Shown piece by piece: positions 7,194 through 14,731 of a stretch of 23,710 bases of DNA (its first letter is position 1; every line of letters starts with the position of its first letter). The stretch is from a virus. A program made the position numbers and the translations under genes. Location of the stretch: positions 1-23,710 of the IMG/VR virus record IMGVR_UViG_3300034012_001938. One strand, written 5' to 3'. The notes below the pieces were generated by a model, which saw only the letters and a program-made list of their open reading frames with translations, did no database searches and was not told the origin of the DNA.

Positions 7194-8989
7194 TAGAGCA
7201 CCTCCCCGCCGGAGAGCGCGAGGCGGTCGAAGGCGACGCCCATGCGTGACTCGATCTCGTCGACGATGGCGGACGCCTCGCGCCCCGCGCCGTCAACGAA
7301 CACCTGGAACACGCCGCGGCCCGCCAGAGGCCCGCCAGTGCCCGCGCCGACCGGAGGGGCGACCATGGCCGCGGCGGCATCCTGCGCGCCCGCCGTGCCC
7401 CCGCGGATGCCGCGCTCGTAGCCCTCCGCGGTGTAGCCGCCGATCTCAGCAAACACCCGCGAGGGGGAGGCGATGCCGAGCGTTTCCCGCGCGGTGGCGA
7501 TGGCGCCCGACGCGAGCCCGCGCACGGCGTCGCCGACGCGCGTAGCGCCCGACGTGATGCCCGAGACGAGGCCGTCGACCATCTGCGTGCCGATCGTCTG
7601 CCACCCCGTGACCATCAGGTTCGGGAGCGAGAGAATGAACTGCGCCCACCGCAGCGCCTCGGCGCCGACGATGGTCAGAATCGACCCGAGCGCGGCGAGC
7701 CCCGCCACCACCTGCACCGACACGCCGACGAGGTAGCCGAGCGCATCGGCGAACGACATCGCGAACGCGAGCCACTGCTCCCCGCTCGATGAGTCGTTTC
7801 GCATCATCTCGATGAGCGGCCCGAGGGCACGGCCGAGCCCCTGGACGAACGCGCCGCCGACGAGCTTGAACGCCTCGAACATCGGCGGGAGCACGTTCGC
7901 CAGCGTCGTAACGAAACCCTCGATGCGCGCGGGAGTGAAGACGCCCGCGAACATCCCCGCGGCGGCGTCGACGATGAGCGCCACGGAGCGTTGCAGCCGT
8001 TGCCCCGCCTCCGACGACCCGTTGAGGGCGTTGCCGATCGCCGTGATGCTGCGCGAGAACGCCCGCACGCCGGGGAGGTTCTCCAGTTGGTTGATGCCCG
8101 TGACGAGACCGAAGACGGCCTCCTCAAGGTTGGACAGCGAGCCCGCGAGCGACCCGCCTTGCAGGCGCGCGAAGCCGCCGAGTCGCTCCCCGGTGATGCT
8201 CGTGACCGCGCCCATGGCGGCGTTGACGCCCTCCTCCCCGGTGATCTGTCCGCGCTGCATCATGCCCTCGATGCGGCGTTGGTTCTCAATCGCCGTGCCG
8301 GTCATGCCCCGCGAGCGGGCGATGTTCGCGAAGATGTCCGCGCGGCCGACGCCGACCTCGGAGAGCTGATTCAACTCCTCCGCCTGCAACCGCCCGCGCC
8401 CGCGGATCTGCGAGAGTGCGCGGACGAAGCGCGACTGCGCCGTCGAGTCGTTGGGGTTGAGCGCGCCCACGTCGAGAGACGCCGCGAGCACGCGCTCTTC
8501 CTGCCCCGGGTCGCGGAAGCCGCCCGCGGCGAGCTGTTGCCGCGCGCTGATGATGTCGCGCTCGTTGCCGGGGGTCAGCCGCGCGATGGCCTGCGTCTGC
8601 CGGTACGCCGCGCCGCCGACGCGACCGATGGCGCCGCGGCCCTCGCCCGGCGCGCGCATGAGCGTCCCTAGAGTGATGACCGCGGACTCGCGGAAGCGGA
8701 TCATCTCCACGACGCTGCGCCCGATGGTCGCGGCGACGCCCGCGAAGGCGACGCCCAGCGATCCCGCGATGGCGAGGACGCCTGCCGCCGCGCCGCCGAG
8801 GACGCCCATCGCCCGCGCGCCCGTGCCGAGCGACTCCGCGAGCCCCGAGGACGCGCGGTTGAGCCCGCCGATGCTGCCCGATGCCCCGCCGAGCGCGCGG
8901 CGCAGGTCGTCGGCCGCAGCGGACGCACGACGGGCCGGACCCGAAAGGAGGTCGACCCCCTTGAACGTCCACGTCAGCGTTTCGGCCAC
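7193..8989 (-). CDS. Tape measure protein
   Basis: A 598-aa protein, the longest of the tail genes. It starts at GTG (8987-8989), nine bases after the stop of the chaperone extension. Tape measures run through the tail tube lumen and set tail length. At roughly 1.5 angstrom per residue this predicts a tail of about 90 nm. The N-terminus is amphipathic and Ala-rich. A hydrophobic stretch lies at about 61-90 (MGVLGGAAAGVLAIAGSLGV and on), and a second one lies in the last third (YLVGVSVQVVAGLAALGSIL). The C-terminal part has the familiar tape-measure ending, TLGIASPSRVFAEIGGYTAE followed by GYERGIRGG. Location after tube and assembly chaperones is standard. No lysozyme or peptidase domain is visible. 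Confidence 0.9.
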   Translation of the reverse strand: MAETLTWTFKGVDLLSGPARRASAAADDLRRALGGASGSIGGLNRASSGLAESLGTGARAMGVLGGAAAGVLAIAGSLGVAFAGVAATIGRSVVEMIRFRESAVITLGTLMRAPGEGRGAIGRVGGAAYRQTQAIARLTPGNERDIISARQQLAAGGFRDPGQEERVLAASLDVGALNPNDSTAQSRFVRALSQIRGRGRLQAEELNQLSEVGVGRADIFANIARSRGMTGTAIENQRRIEGMMQRGQITGEEGVNAAMGAVTSITGERLGGFARLQGGSLAGSLSNLEEAVFGLVTGINQLENLPGVRAFSRSITAIGNALNGSSEAGQRLQRSVALIVDAAAGMFAGVFTPARIEGFVTTLANVLPPMFEAFKLVGGAFVQGLGRALGPLIEMMRNDSSSGEQWLAFAMSFADALGYLVGVSVQVVAGLAALGSILTIVGAEALRWAQFILSLPNLMVTGWQTIGTQMVDGLVSGITSGATRVGDAVRGLASGAIATARETLGIASPSRVFAEIGGYTAEGYERGIRGGTAGAQDAAAAMVAPPVGAGTGGPLAGRGVFQVFVDGAGREASAIVDEIESRMGVAFDRLALSGGEVL

Positions 8990-8995
8990 GGTGCT

Positions 8996-9169
8996 CTAGG
9001 TCTTCTTGGTGTTGGCGACGCGGTGAATGTGCAGCGCTTCGGCGACCATGAGGGCGCCCGCGCGGCGGTGCGGCTCGATGTCGTCGGGGTCGTGCCCTGC
9101 GAGGGCGAGGAGACACGACGACGCAACCCACAGGTCGCGCCGCGTCTCGTCCCGCAGGGCTACGATTCC
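8996..9169 (-). CDS. Tail assembly chaperone C-terminal extension, reached by -1 frameshift
   Basis: These 57 codons (GIVALRDETRRDLWVASSCL at the start, VANTKKT at the end) lie in the -1 frame relative to the tail assembly chaperone gene. There is no suitable start codon at their beginning. The same frame upstream is an Arg-rich shadow. Translation is best explained by slippage in the G5 run at 9168-9172, just before the chaperone's TAG, giving a 168-aa fused protein. In lambda (G/GT), Mu and many other tailed phages the gene just before the tape measure is expressed this way, and both products chaperone the tape measure. Position and frame fit; no protein data are available. The extension is helical and has a Cys at SSC. 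Confidence 0.72.
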   Translation of the reverse strand, partial: GIVALRDETRRDLWVASSCLLALAGHDPDDIEPHRRAGALMVAEALHIHRVANTKKT

Positions 9170-9174
9170 CCCAC
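9160..9174 (-). promoter_or_regulatory. Probable programmed -1 ribosomal frameshift site
   Basis: Read on the minus strand the site is GTG GGG GAA TCG TAG. The run of five G's (9168-9172) lets a tRNA-Gly reading GGG slip back one base onto GGG. The next codon becomes GGA and the stop is bypassed. The slip lies two sense codons before the zero-frame TAG. The second tRNA would not re-pair perfectly (GAA to GGA), so this is not a canonical XXXYYYZ heptamer. Confidence 0.6.
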
Positions 9175-9501
9175 GGACGCCTTGAACTTCTGCCCGACGC
9201 GGCCGACGAGCGCGCGGCCTGCGTGATCTGCGAGCCACGGAGCCTCGTCGCGGATCGCGTCAAACTCGGCCTTCGACGGATGCACGAGGAGCTCCCGCGC
9301 GATGAGTTCGGGCACCAGCGCGCTCGCGTCGTCGCCCGCCACCACCCGCTTATCCGCGGCGTTGAGGCGGCGCCAATGCGCCGTGGTTGCCGCCTTGAAC
9401 ACCAGCGTCACGTCGGCGCCCTCGGTGATGTGGATCACCAGCAGGTGGTCGCCGTGCTTCGCTTCGAGCGCCTTGACTGCGTCTTCGTCGAGGCGCGGCA
9501 T
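9160..9501 (-). CDS. Tail assembly chaperone
   Basis: A 113-aa protein that starts at ATG 9501, sharing one base with the tube gene's TGA (TGATG). It lies between the tube and tape measure genes, where tailed phages encode tail assembly chaperones. The sequence has the usual arrangement: a short strand-turn-strand HLLVIHITEGADVTLVFKAA, then a helix with HWRRLNAADKR. A region LVPELIARELLVHPSKAEFD follows, and then DEAPWLADHAGRALVGRV. The end SVGES with TAG follows a run of G's, which is discussed as a frameshift site. The protein is not expected in the virion. Sequence similarity to known chaperones is only at the pattern level; context carries most of the weight. Confidence 0.8.
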   Translation of the reverse strand: MPRLDEDAVKALEAKHGDHLLVIHITEGADVTLVFKAATTAHWRRLNAADKRVVAGDDASALVPELIARELLVHPSKAEFDAIRDEAPWLADHAGRALVGRVGQKFKASVGES

Positions 9502-9953
9502 CAGGACACCTGCGCGGTCACGGAGGTGTCGTCGATGGGCGACACACCGTTGATGAGGATCGACGTGAACATGAAGGGAACCTCGACGCTGAGGGGGTCG
9601 GTGCCGTTCTCACCGCCGCCCTTGCCGCCGCCGAAGCGGACGCCCTTGAGCGTCTCCGTCTTCGTGCCGAGGATCGAATCGGTGTACTGAACGACGATGG
9701 TGCGCTCCGTGTCGCACCAGCCCGCGACGCTTGCGACCTCGTCGTACGCACTGCGGAAGAAGGTGATGGAGCCCGACCCGGGCTTGAAGCGCCCGCGGGT
9801 CATGCCGAGGGGCTTGCGGCCCGCGCCCTCGACGAGCGCGCGCTCGACGGTCCAGTCGTAGGAGATGGCCGTGAACGCCACCAAGGGCGCCCCGCCGTCG
9901 GTGCGGACCTCGATGGAGGACCAGTCGTATTCGCGGTCGTTGATCGTTGCCAT
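9501..9953 (-). CDS. Tail tube protein
   Basis: A 150-aa protein starting at ATG 9953, with GGAG about 11 bases upstream inside the end of the sheath gene. Its size and position directly after the sheath gene match the Mu gpM-type tube protein, whose hexameric rings make the inner tail tube. Visible segments include REYDWSSIEVRTDG, ISYDWTVERALVEGAGRKPL, GSITFFRSAYDEVAS and ERTIVVQYTDSI. Later come a Gly-rich loop (GGGKGGGENG) and PLSVEVPFMFTSILINGVSP, where strands fit the tube beta-barrel. No extra Ig-like domain is attached. Confidence 0.85.
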   Translation of the reverse strand: MATINDREYDWSSIEVRTDGGAPLVAFTAISYDWTVERALVEGAGRKPLGMTRGRFKPGSGSITFFRSAYDEVASVAGWCDTERTIVVQYTDSILGTKTETLKGVRFGGGKGGGENGTDPLSVEVPFMFTSILINGVSPIDDTSVTAQVS

Positions 9954-9961
9954 GGTTCAGG

Positions 9962-11404
9962 TCACTCCGCGGTCGAGAGGGCGAGGTCGATGTCGATCAG
10001 CGTCGCGTACCCGAGCGGGCGCACGCGCACCTTGAAGTTGAGCTGCGAGGTCGCGACGACGTTGTTCGTGCGGTCGACCTGCACCGTCACCGCCGACGCC
10101 AGCCCGCTCTCGACGAGGTCGAGGCGGAGCCGGTCGCCCACGTAGGCGTCGGCCGCGTCCGCGTCGCGCGGGTCGATGCGCCCGCCCGAGATGGTGCGGA
10201 CGTTGTCGTTGATGAACTCCTGCATCACCGACACGGAGAGGCGCGCGGCCTCCTTCACGAGCCGAACGTGCATGATGTTCGTGAAGTCGCTCCCCGCCGT
10301 CGCACGGGTCATCGCGGTGGCGTAGTACCCTCCGCGGCCGGGGAGGCTCTGCGCGCCCATGAAACGCCCCGTGTCGAGCGCCGTGAGGGTGCGGAAGTCG
10401 TGCGCGAGGTCGCCGTCGTCGATGCCCGAGAGGGCGCCGGATCGCACGCGCCCGGGGTGCTCCGCGAGCCCCGCGCCGCCGCTCACCTCGCGCACGAGCG
10501 CGAGCCGCGGGCCGATGATCCACGCGACGTTGCGGCGCATGGAGCAGCCCCACGTCGCATCATCGTGCTCCGCGAACGCCGCGCAGATCGCGCCGTGCCG
10601 CGAGGAGAATGCGGAGAAGCCCGGCGATGTGCCGAGCAGCACGCCCTGCCACGTCGAGACGCTCTCGCCGCTCGACTGGTCACGCGTGCCCGCGAGCCAC
10701 CACCGGAAGACGTTGGTCGCTTCGAGGTCGGAGATGCTGGTGTTGAGCGTGCCGACCGTCGCGCCCGTGACGTGCTCGGCGACCTGCACGAACTCGTGGT
10801 CGTAGGTGGTCGCTTCGAGCGCGTCGAGGGCGGCGCCGAGAGCCGTGGTGTCCCAGATCGGCGCCGTTGCCGTGAACGTGAACGTGTCGCCGACGACGAA
10901 GGTGCCGTCGGCGAAGTCGGTCACGATGCCGGTGTTGGGAATCGTGATGGCGCCGTCGGCGGGAACGGCGAACTCCTCTGAGTACGTCGTGCCGTTGTCG
11001 AGGCTGATCTTGACCGCCGCCGTGAGTGCCGCGAGGTCAGCGCCCGCGCGGGTCACGAGGTACTTCACGCGGAAGTCGTCGCGCGCCGTCGCCGTGGTCA
11101 CGGTCAGCACGGCGGTCGACGTGTTGGACGAGCCCGCCGCCACGGCCGAGCACGAGCCCGCCGTCGACGACGTGGCCTTGACCATGACGAGCGGCCCGCC
11201 GACACTGCCGAAGTACTCGGCAGCGAGCGCGGTCAGCTTGCCGTAACCGAAGGTGGCGACGGCGTCCTCGTACGACGCCGCGAGGTAGACAGTGGCGGCG
11301 GTGCCCGACGAGGAGCACCCGACGAGCGCGGGCGGGCGCGCGAGCTGGCGCGAGACGCCGAGGCCCCCGTCGCCGATCGAAAGCGTGGTGGATGCGATTC
11401 CCAT
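9962..11404 (-). CDS. Contractile tail sheath protein
   Basis: A 480-aa protein starting at ATG 11404, with AAGGA six bases upstream. It is the largest protein in the head-proximal tail region, and its length fits Mu gpL-type sheaths. The N-terminus (LSIGDGGLGVSRQLARPPAL) and the segment VYLAASYEDAVATFGYGKLT resemble the start of Mu-group sheaths. The C-terminal part has MGAQSLPGRGGYYATAMTR, QEFINDNVRTISGGRIDPRD and final strands NFKVRVRPLGYATLIDIDLA, as expected of the domain that forms the sheath ring. The next gene is the tube, the standard sheath-tube pair, so the phage should be a myovirus. Residues about 85-180 form a Thr-rich beta insert that may project outward. A DUF2586-type assignment is likely but unverified. 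Confidence 0.85.
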   Translation of the reverse strand: MGIASTTLSIGDGGLGVSRQLARPPALVGCSSSGTAATVYLAASYEDAVATFGYGKLTALAAEYFGSVGGPLVMVKATSSTAGSCSAVAAGSSNTSTAVLTVTTATARDDFRVKYLVTRAGADLAALTAAVKISLDNGTTYSEEFAVPADGAITIPNTGIVTDFADGTFVVGDTFTFTATAPIWDTTALGAALDALEATTYDHEFVQVAEHVTGATVGTLNTSISDLEATNVFRWWLAGTRDQSSGESVSTWQGVLLGTSPGFSAFSSRHGAICAAFAEHDDATWGCSMRRNVAWIIGPRLALVREVSGGAGLAEHPGRVRSGALSGIDDGDLAHDFRTLTALDTGRFMGAQSLPGRGGYYATAMTRATAGSDFTNIMHVRLVKEAARLSVSVMQEFINDNVRTISGGRIDPRDADAADAYVGDRLRLDLVESGLASAVTVQVDRTNNVVATSQLNFKVRVRPLGYATLIDIDLALSTAE

Positions 11405-11422
11405 GGTGTCCTTGCGTGGAGG

Positions 11423-11926
11423 TCAGGTGCCGTCGGAGGGGACGAAGATTTCGCCATCACCCGCGGTCGCGCCGGAGGTGTCGAAGGCGACGGTGGCGAC
11501 TTGAGTGACGGTCGGCGCGGTCTCGGGGACGTACGCGCGCAGCGTCACGCGGAGGGTGACGGCCTCGCCGAGCGTCAGCGCGTCGCCGCGCGCCCAGGGG
11601 CCACCCGCGAGGGCGAACGCCTGCGGGCCGACGGCGGAGTGGAGCGCGCGGACGAGGGCGTCGCGCAGCGTCACCGCGGCCTCGAAGTCCTCGCCCCAGC
11701 ACTCCACGTCGAAGGTCGTAGACAGCCCGACGAGCGCGCGCTGAAGGCCCGACGCGAGCGGCGAGTTCTTCGGCGCGGCGCCGGGCTCATCGCCGGTCGG
11801 AATCCACCGGACGCGCGGGGGCGATCCGTGGTCGTCGGCGACGCGGCTTCCCACGCTCGACGTGGCCGCGGCGACCTCCGTCACGATGGCCGCGTTGACC
11901 GCGGCGATGGTCGTTGTGATGGTCAC
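11423..11926 (-). CDS. Probable tail terminator/completion protein (Mu gp37 position)
   Basis: A 167-aa protein starting at GTG (11924-11926) through a GTGA overlap with the gpG-like gene. It opens with an amphipathic helix (TTTIAAVNAAIVTEVAAATS). The centre has TTFDVECWGEDFEAAVTLRD, followed by a helix ALVRALHSAVGP. The end has EAVTLRVTLRAYVPE and a Thr/Val-rich tail. A strand, then a helix with charged residues, then a long strand is common in tail terminators, which cap the sheath and tube at the head side. It lies just before the sheath gene, where Mu has gp37. The fold-level guess is plausible, but no motif proves it. The open frame extends right to 12208, where it is only a shadow. Confidence 0.68.
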   Translation of the reverse strand: MTITTTIAAVNAAIVTEVAAATSSVGSRVADDHGSPPRVRWIPTGDEPGAAPKNSPLASGLQRALVGLSTTFDVECWGEDFEAAVTLRDALVRALHSAVGPQAFALAGGPWARGDALTLGEAVTLRVTLRAYVPETAPTVTQVATVAFDTSGATAGDGEIFVPSDGT

Positions 11927-12372
11927 GCGGAGATGAGCGTCGCCACGGCCTCGCGGGCGGCGTCTTCGAGACGCGCGGCCCACGCTGGCGGGAGGTTCGG
12001 GAGCGGGAGGAAGGGGCGCGCGGGGATCGGCCCGCGGCCGTATTGGTGCGTCGCGGCGTAGATCGGATCGGCGGTGATCACGAAGCCGTCCTCGCTCACC
12101 CGCGGGCGCGTCGTGACGCTGGCGCGGAGGCGCCCGGTGTCGACGAGGGGCTTCCCGCGGTCGCCCTTGCGGCGGTTGCGGGCGCGAGCCCGCGCGAGGG
12201 GGCGCCACGGCTCGCCAGAGGGCGCGGAGGACGCGCGGAAGCCCTCGGCGACGAGGTCGGTAGCCTCCGACGCCATGGCCTTCACGGCGAGGCGACGACC
12301 CTTCGCAGCGACCGCGGCGAGCTGCTTCTGCAACGTCGCGAGGCCCGCGAAGTCTCCGGTCACGCCCGACAC
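11923..12372 (-). CDS. Mu gpG-like virion morphogenesis protein
   Basis: A 149-aa protein starting at ATG 12372, one base after the stop of the gp36-type gene. It contains the hallmark stretch of the Mu gpG / P2 gpS tail-completion family: EPWRPLARARARNRRKGDRG, then KPLVDTGRLRASVT. After these come IYAATHQYGRGPIPARPFLP and a helical C-terminus. In this family 'L.DTG.L..S' and 'A..HQ.G....PARPFL' are the conserved cores, and both are present. The product acts in tail completion or head-tail joining. In Mu the G gene lies between F and I; here it follows gp36, so the order differs. Confidence 0.9.
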   Translation of the reverse strand: MSGVTGDFAGLATLQKQLAAVAAKGRRLAVKAMASEATDLVAEGFRASSAPSGEPWRPLARARARNRRKGDRGKPLVDTGRLRASVTTRPRVSEDGFVITADPIYAATHQYGRGPIPARPFLPLPNLPPAWAARLEDAAREAVATLISA

Positions 12373-12373
12373 G

Positions 12374-12781
12374 TCACCATCCCCGCTCGCTCGTTGAGCG
12401 CGTGGTGGGCGCCGTCGCGGCGCGAGCCTGCGCCGTCGGCCCTGGCGTCGTGATGCCGCCCGACACCGCAGCGCGCCCCGCCGACACGTCGCGGAGCCAC
12501 GACCGGGCGTTGTCGGCGCGCGTGATGATCACGTCGCCGTTCGCCCGCGATGGGTCGAGCCCGCGCGAGGTCAGGAGCGTCTCCGCGGCGAGGGCGCACA
12601 CGCACTGCGTGAGGTCGTCGCCGTAGGACGTGAGGGGCAGGTCGTAGCGGGAGCGGAGGTAGGAGTCGGCGAGCGACGACGCGGCGGAGATGGCCTCTTC
12701 CTGCGTCGTGGACGACACGCCCGTCAGCGCCGTCGAGGGGAGCCCGAAGCGCGTCAGGTCGGTGGTGGTGGCGTAGGCCAT
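12374..12781 (-). CDS. Mu gp36-like (DUF1320) head-tail connector protein
   Basis: A 135-aa protein starting at ATG 12781, with GGAG about nine bases upstream. DUF1320 proteins open with a short aromatic segment and a helix around a D-L-R/T-F motif, then a long Ala-rich helix ending in a hydrophobic R-Y-x-L-P stretch. Here these are MAYATTTDLTRFG, AISAASSLADSYLRSRYDLP and LTQCVCALAAETLLTSRG, a clear match. DARDN-like pieces follow (ITRADNARSWLRDVSAGRAA), with a poorly conserved, Ala/Thr-rich end. The family forms the ring that connects portal and tail in Mu-like phages. Its place directly after the major capsid gene is the same as in Mu. Confidence 0.88.
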   Translation of the reverse strand: MAYATTTDLTRFGLPSTALTGVSSTTQEEAISAASSLADSYLRSRYDLPLTSYGDDLTQCVCALAAETLLTSRGLDPSRANGDVIITRADNARSWLRDVSAGRAAVSGGITTPGPTAQARAATAPTTRSTSERGW

Positions 12782-12829
12782 GGGCGGTCACTCCGTCGGT
12801 GCAGCGAGGCGCGAGATCGGGGAGGGAAG

Positions 12830-12880
12830 CGGCGTGGCGCGGGCGCGCGGAGGGCGCCGTCGGGGAGGCGCGCCACGTCG
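12830..12880 (-). other. GC-rich inverted repeat between capsid and gp36 genes
   Basis: In the 127-bp gap between major capsid and gp36-type genes, 12830-12841 and 12869-12880 are complementary over 12 positions (one G-U pair in RNA), with a 27-base loop that can itself pair. No T-run follows on the minus strand, so it is not a classical terminator. It could be an attenuator or RNA-stability element after the most highly expressed gene, or a by-product of high GC. No start codon supports a gene in this gap. Confidence 0.4.
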
Positions 12881-12908
12881 GGGCGGGAGCGGGCGGAGGG
12901 GCGTCAGA

Positions 12909-13814
12909 TCACGCGGTGCACTTGGCCGCGAGCCAGAAGGGGCCGTAGCCCGCGGCGCCGCGCGCCTTGACGCCGTACAGGTGCTTGTCGCGGAGCATGA
13001 CGTGCTCGTCGTTGGGCGACGTGAGCGCGACCATCTCCGGCGCCATGCGCTGCTGGAAGATGAAGGGCCGGATCGGGCGCGACGTGTCGAGCAGGTACCA
13101 TGTCGTGTCGAGGCCGCCCGCCGAGGTCGAGAGCTGCGGGGCCACGACGACCTCGCAGAGACCGCGGAGCACGTTGTCGACGGCTGCGTTGCTCTCCACG
13201 ATGGTCGACGCCTGCACGATCTTGCGCGCCTTCACTTCGAGCGCGGGGGGCACGAGGAGCACGTCGGGGCGAACGCGGAGGCTCTCGCCGTCCTCGCCCG
13301 CGTACTCCATCATCGCGGCGCGGGCCGCGGCGAAGTTGTCCGCCGTCAGCGCCGTCGACGCGAAGAGGTTGTCGATGGTCCCCGTCCCGAGCGTGTGCGA
13401 GTTGGAGAAGAACGCGGTCCCGTCGTAGGCCGTCTCCGTCCCGCCCGCGAGGATCGCGGCGAACACGAGGTCATCGGGCCAGAGGCGCGCCTGCTGCCCC
13501 ATGTCGTCGATGACCATGGAGTAGACGCCGATGTTGTCGTCCTCGATGTCGTCGCGGTCGACTTCGAGGGTGAGCTCGTACTTCTCGTTGTCGAGGTTGT
13601 AGCGGTAGCTCTTCGCGTTGACGATCTTGCGCTCGCCCTCCCACTGCCGGAGCTTCGCGAGCTTCGCGTGCATGGGGTAGACGTTGCCACGCGCGCCCGA
13701 CGGGATCGTCGAGGCGAGGCGCGTGGAGATGGGGTTGACGGCGTTGTACGCCTGCTTGAAGCGCAGGTCGATCGTGACCTGAAGCGCCTTCAGCGTGGAC
13801 GGGGTGATCAGCAT
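12909..13814 (-). CDS. Major capsid protein (Mu gpT type)
   Basis: A 301-aa protein, close to the usual 295-310 for Mu gpT-type major head subunits, starting at ATG 13814 with AAGGA about nine bases upstream. The N-terminus MLITPSTLKALQVTIDLRFK is typical. Next come PMHAKLAKLRQWEGERKIVN and KYELTLEVDRDDIEDDNIGV. These are followed by AARLWPDD-like QQARLWPDDLVFAAILAG, GTAFFSNSHTLGTG, and further on RPDVLLVPPALEVKARKI. The C-terminal part has DNVLRGLCEVVVAPQLS and RPIRPFIFQQRMAPEMV. The F-F-S-x-x-H and L-V-V-P-P-x-L-E motifs are strong gpT markers. The protein assembles into the HK97-fold shell. The operon context (scaffold/protease and decoration upstream, connector downstream) agrees. Confidence 0.93.
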   Translation of the reverse strand: MLITPSTLKALQVTIDLRFKQAYNAVNPISTRLASTIPSGARGNVYPMHAKLAKLRQWEGERKIVNAKSYRYNLDNEKYELTLEVDRDDIEDDNIGVYSMVIDDMGQQARLWPDDLVFAAILAGGTETAYDGTAFFSNSHTLGTGTIDNLFASTALTADNFAAARAAMMEYAGEDGESLRVRPDVLLVPPALEVKARKIVQASTIVESNAAVDNVLRGLCEVVVAPQLSTSAGGLDTTWYLLDTSRPIRPFIFQQRMAPEMVALTSPNDEHVMLRDKHLYGVKARGAAGYGPFWLAAKCTA

Positions 13815-13848
13815 GTCCGGTGTTCCTTGTGGTGGTGGTGCGGACGGA

Positions 13849-14718
13849 TCACGCCGCGGTGGTGGGGATCGCCCCCATGGGGTTCACGAAGATCGACATC
13901 AGCGAGCCGGAGGCGCCGTCGCCGAGGGCCATGCCCATCGCGTACGAGCCGACGACGGGGTCGGTGGACGATCCGCCGTCGGAGGTGTTCACGGTCGACG
14001 CGACCGCGGCCTTGGCGCGGGCGGTCGTCGCCGTGGTCGCCACGATGGCGCCGTCGGCGATGGTCGCGCCCGCCATCACACGGCAGGGGCCGAACACGCG
14101 GACGATGCCGATCGCGGCCGACGCGGGGGCGTTCAGGAGCACGCCGAGGGCGGCTTCGCCCGCCGTGTCGGCGAGCACGATCTGCGACGAGCCGTTGAGC
14201 TTGACGAAGAGGTTCTGCCCGGTCGTCGAGAGGTCCGCGCCCGCGGGGTAGAGCACGTCGTGGACGGCGCCGCCCGCCTCGGAGCGCGAGAGGAGCCCGG
14301 CCTCGACGATGGGCTTCGAGCCCTCGAAGCCGATCACCTTGCCGCACGCGGGGTAGGTGCCCGCGACGTTGGTACGCGACACGGTGAGGTCGTCGGCCGC
14401 GTAGACGATGCGGTCGATGTCGGCCTCGCTCACGGCGGCGGTGGACGAGGAGTTGGTGAGGTAGAAGGCCCCACGCTCGACGGGGCACTCCAGCGCGCCC
14501 GCGGCGCCCGCGGAGTTGTCGGCCTCCTCCTGCGCGACGCCCACGACCGTCAGCGACGGGTCGGCGCTCGCGGGGACGAGGTAGCCCGAGAGGTTGAGGC
14601 ACACGATCGTGCCCTGGTAGATGTGCGTCGAGGCGGCGACCGGGAGCTCCATGAGCTTGCGGACGACGGCCTCGACGCCGTAGCGGGGGGTGTCGGCGTT
14701 CGTGGCGGCGGCGGTCAT
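13849..14718 (-). CDS. Capsid decoration ('cement') protein with two DUF2190-like halves
   Basis: A 289-aa protein starting at ATG 14718, with AAGGA about 9-10 bases upstream. DUF2190-type capsid cement proteins are about 110-130 aa. Here there seem to be two such units. Unit one, about 25-145, has HIYQGTIVCLNLSGYLVPAS then VVGVAQEEADNSAG. Unit two, about 155-289, has GQNLFVKLNGSSQIV, ALGVLLNAPASAAIGIVRVF and CRVMAGATIADGAIVATTAT. The strand rich 'VRVFGPCRVMAGATI' pattern is the best DUF2190 marker. It lies immediately before the major capsid gene, where Mu-like phages often encode a decoration protein. The product probably binds the outer shell and stabilises it. The duplication is judged by eye. 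Confidence 0.75.
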   Translation of the reverse strand: MTAAATNADTPRYGVEAVVRKLMELPVAASTHIYQGTIVCLNLSGYLVPASADPSLTVVGVAQEEADNSAGAAGALECPVERGAFYLTNSSSTAAVSEADIDRIVYAADDLTVSRTNVAGTYPACGKVIGFEGSKPIVEAGLLSRSEAGGAVHDVLYPAGADLSTTGQNLFVKLNGSSQIVLADTAGEAALGVLLNAPASAAIGIVRVFGPCRVMAGATIADGAIVATTATTARAKAAVASTVNTSDGGSSTDPVVGSYAMGMALGDGASGSLMSIFVNPMGAIPTTAA

Positions 14719-14731
14719 GTCGGTGTGTCCT

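Noticed and set aside
12782-12908. A small gene (Mu gp35 position) between capsid and gp36
   Set aside because: One frame is open and ends just before the gp36 start, but no start codon serves it and the translation is Pro/Arg-rich.
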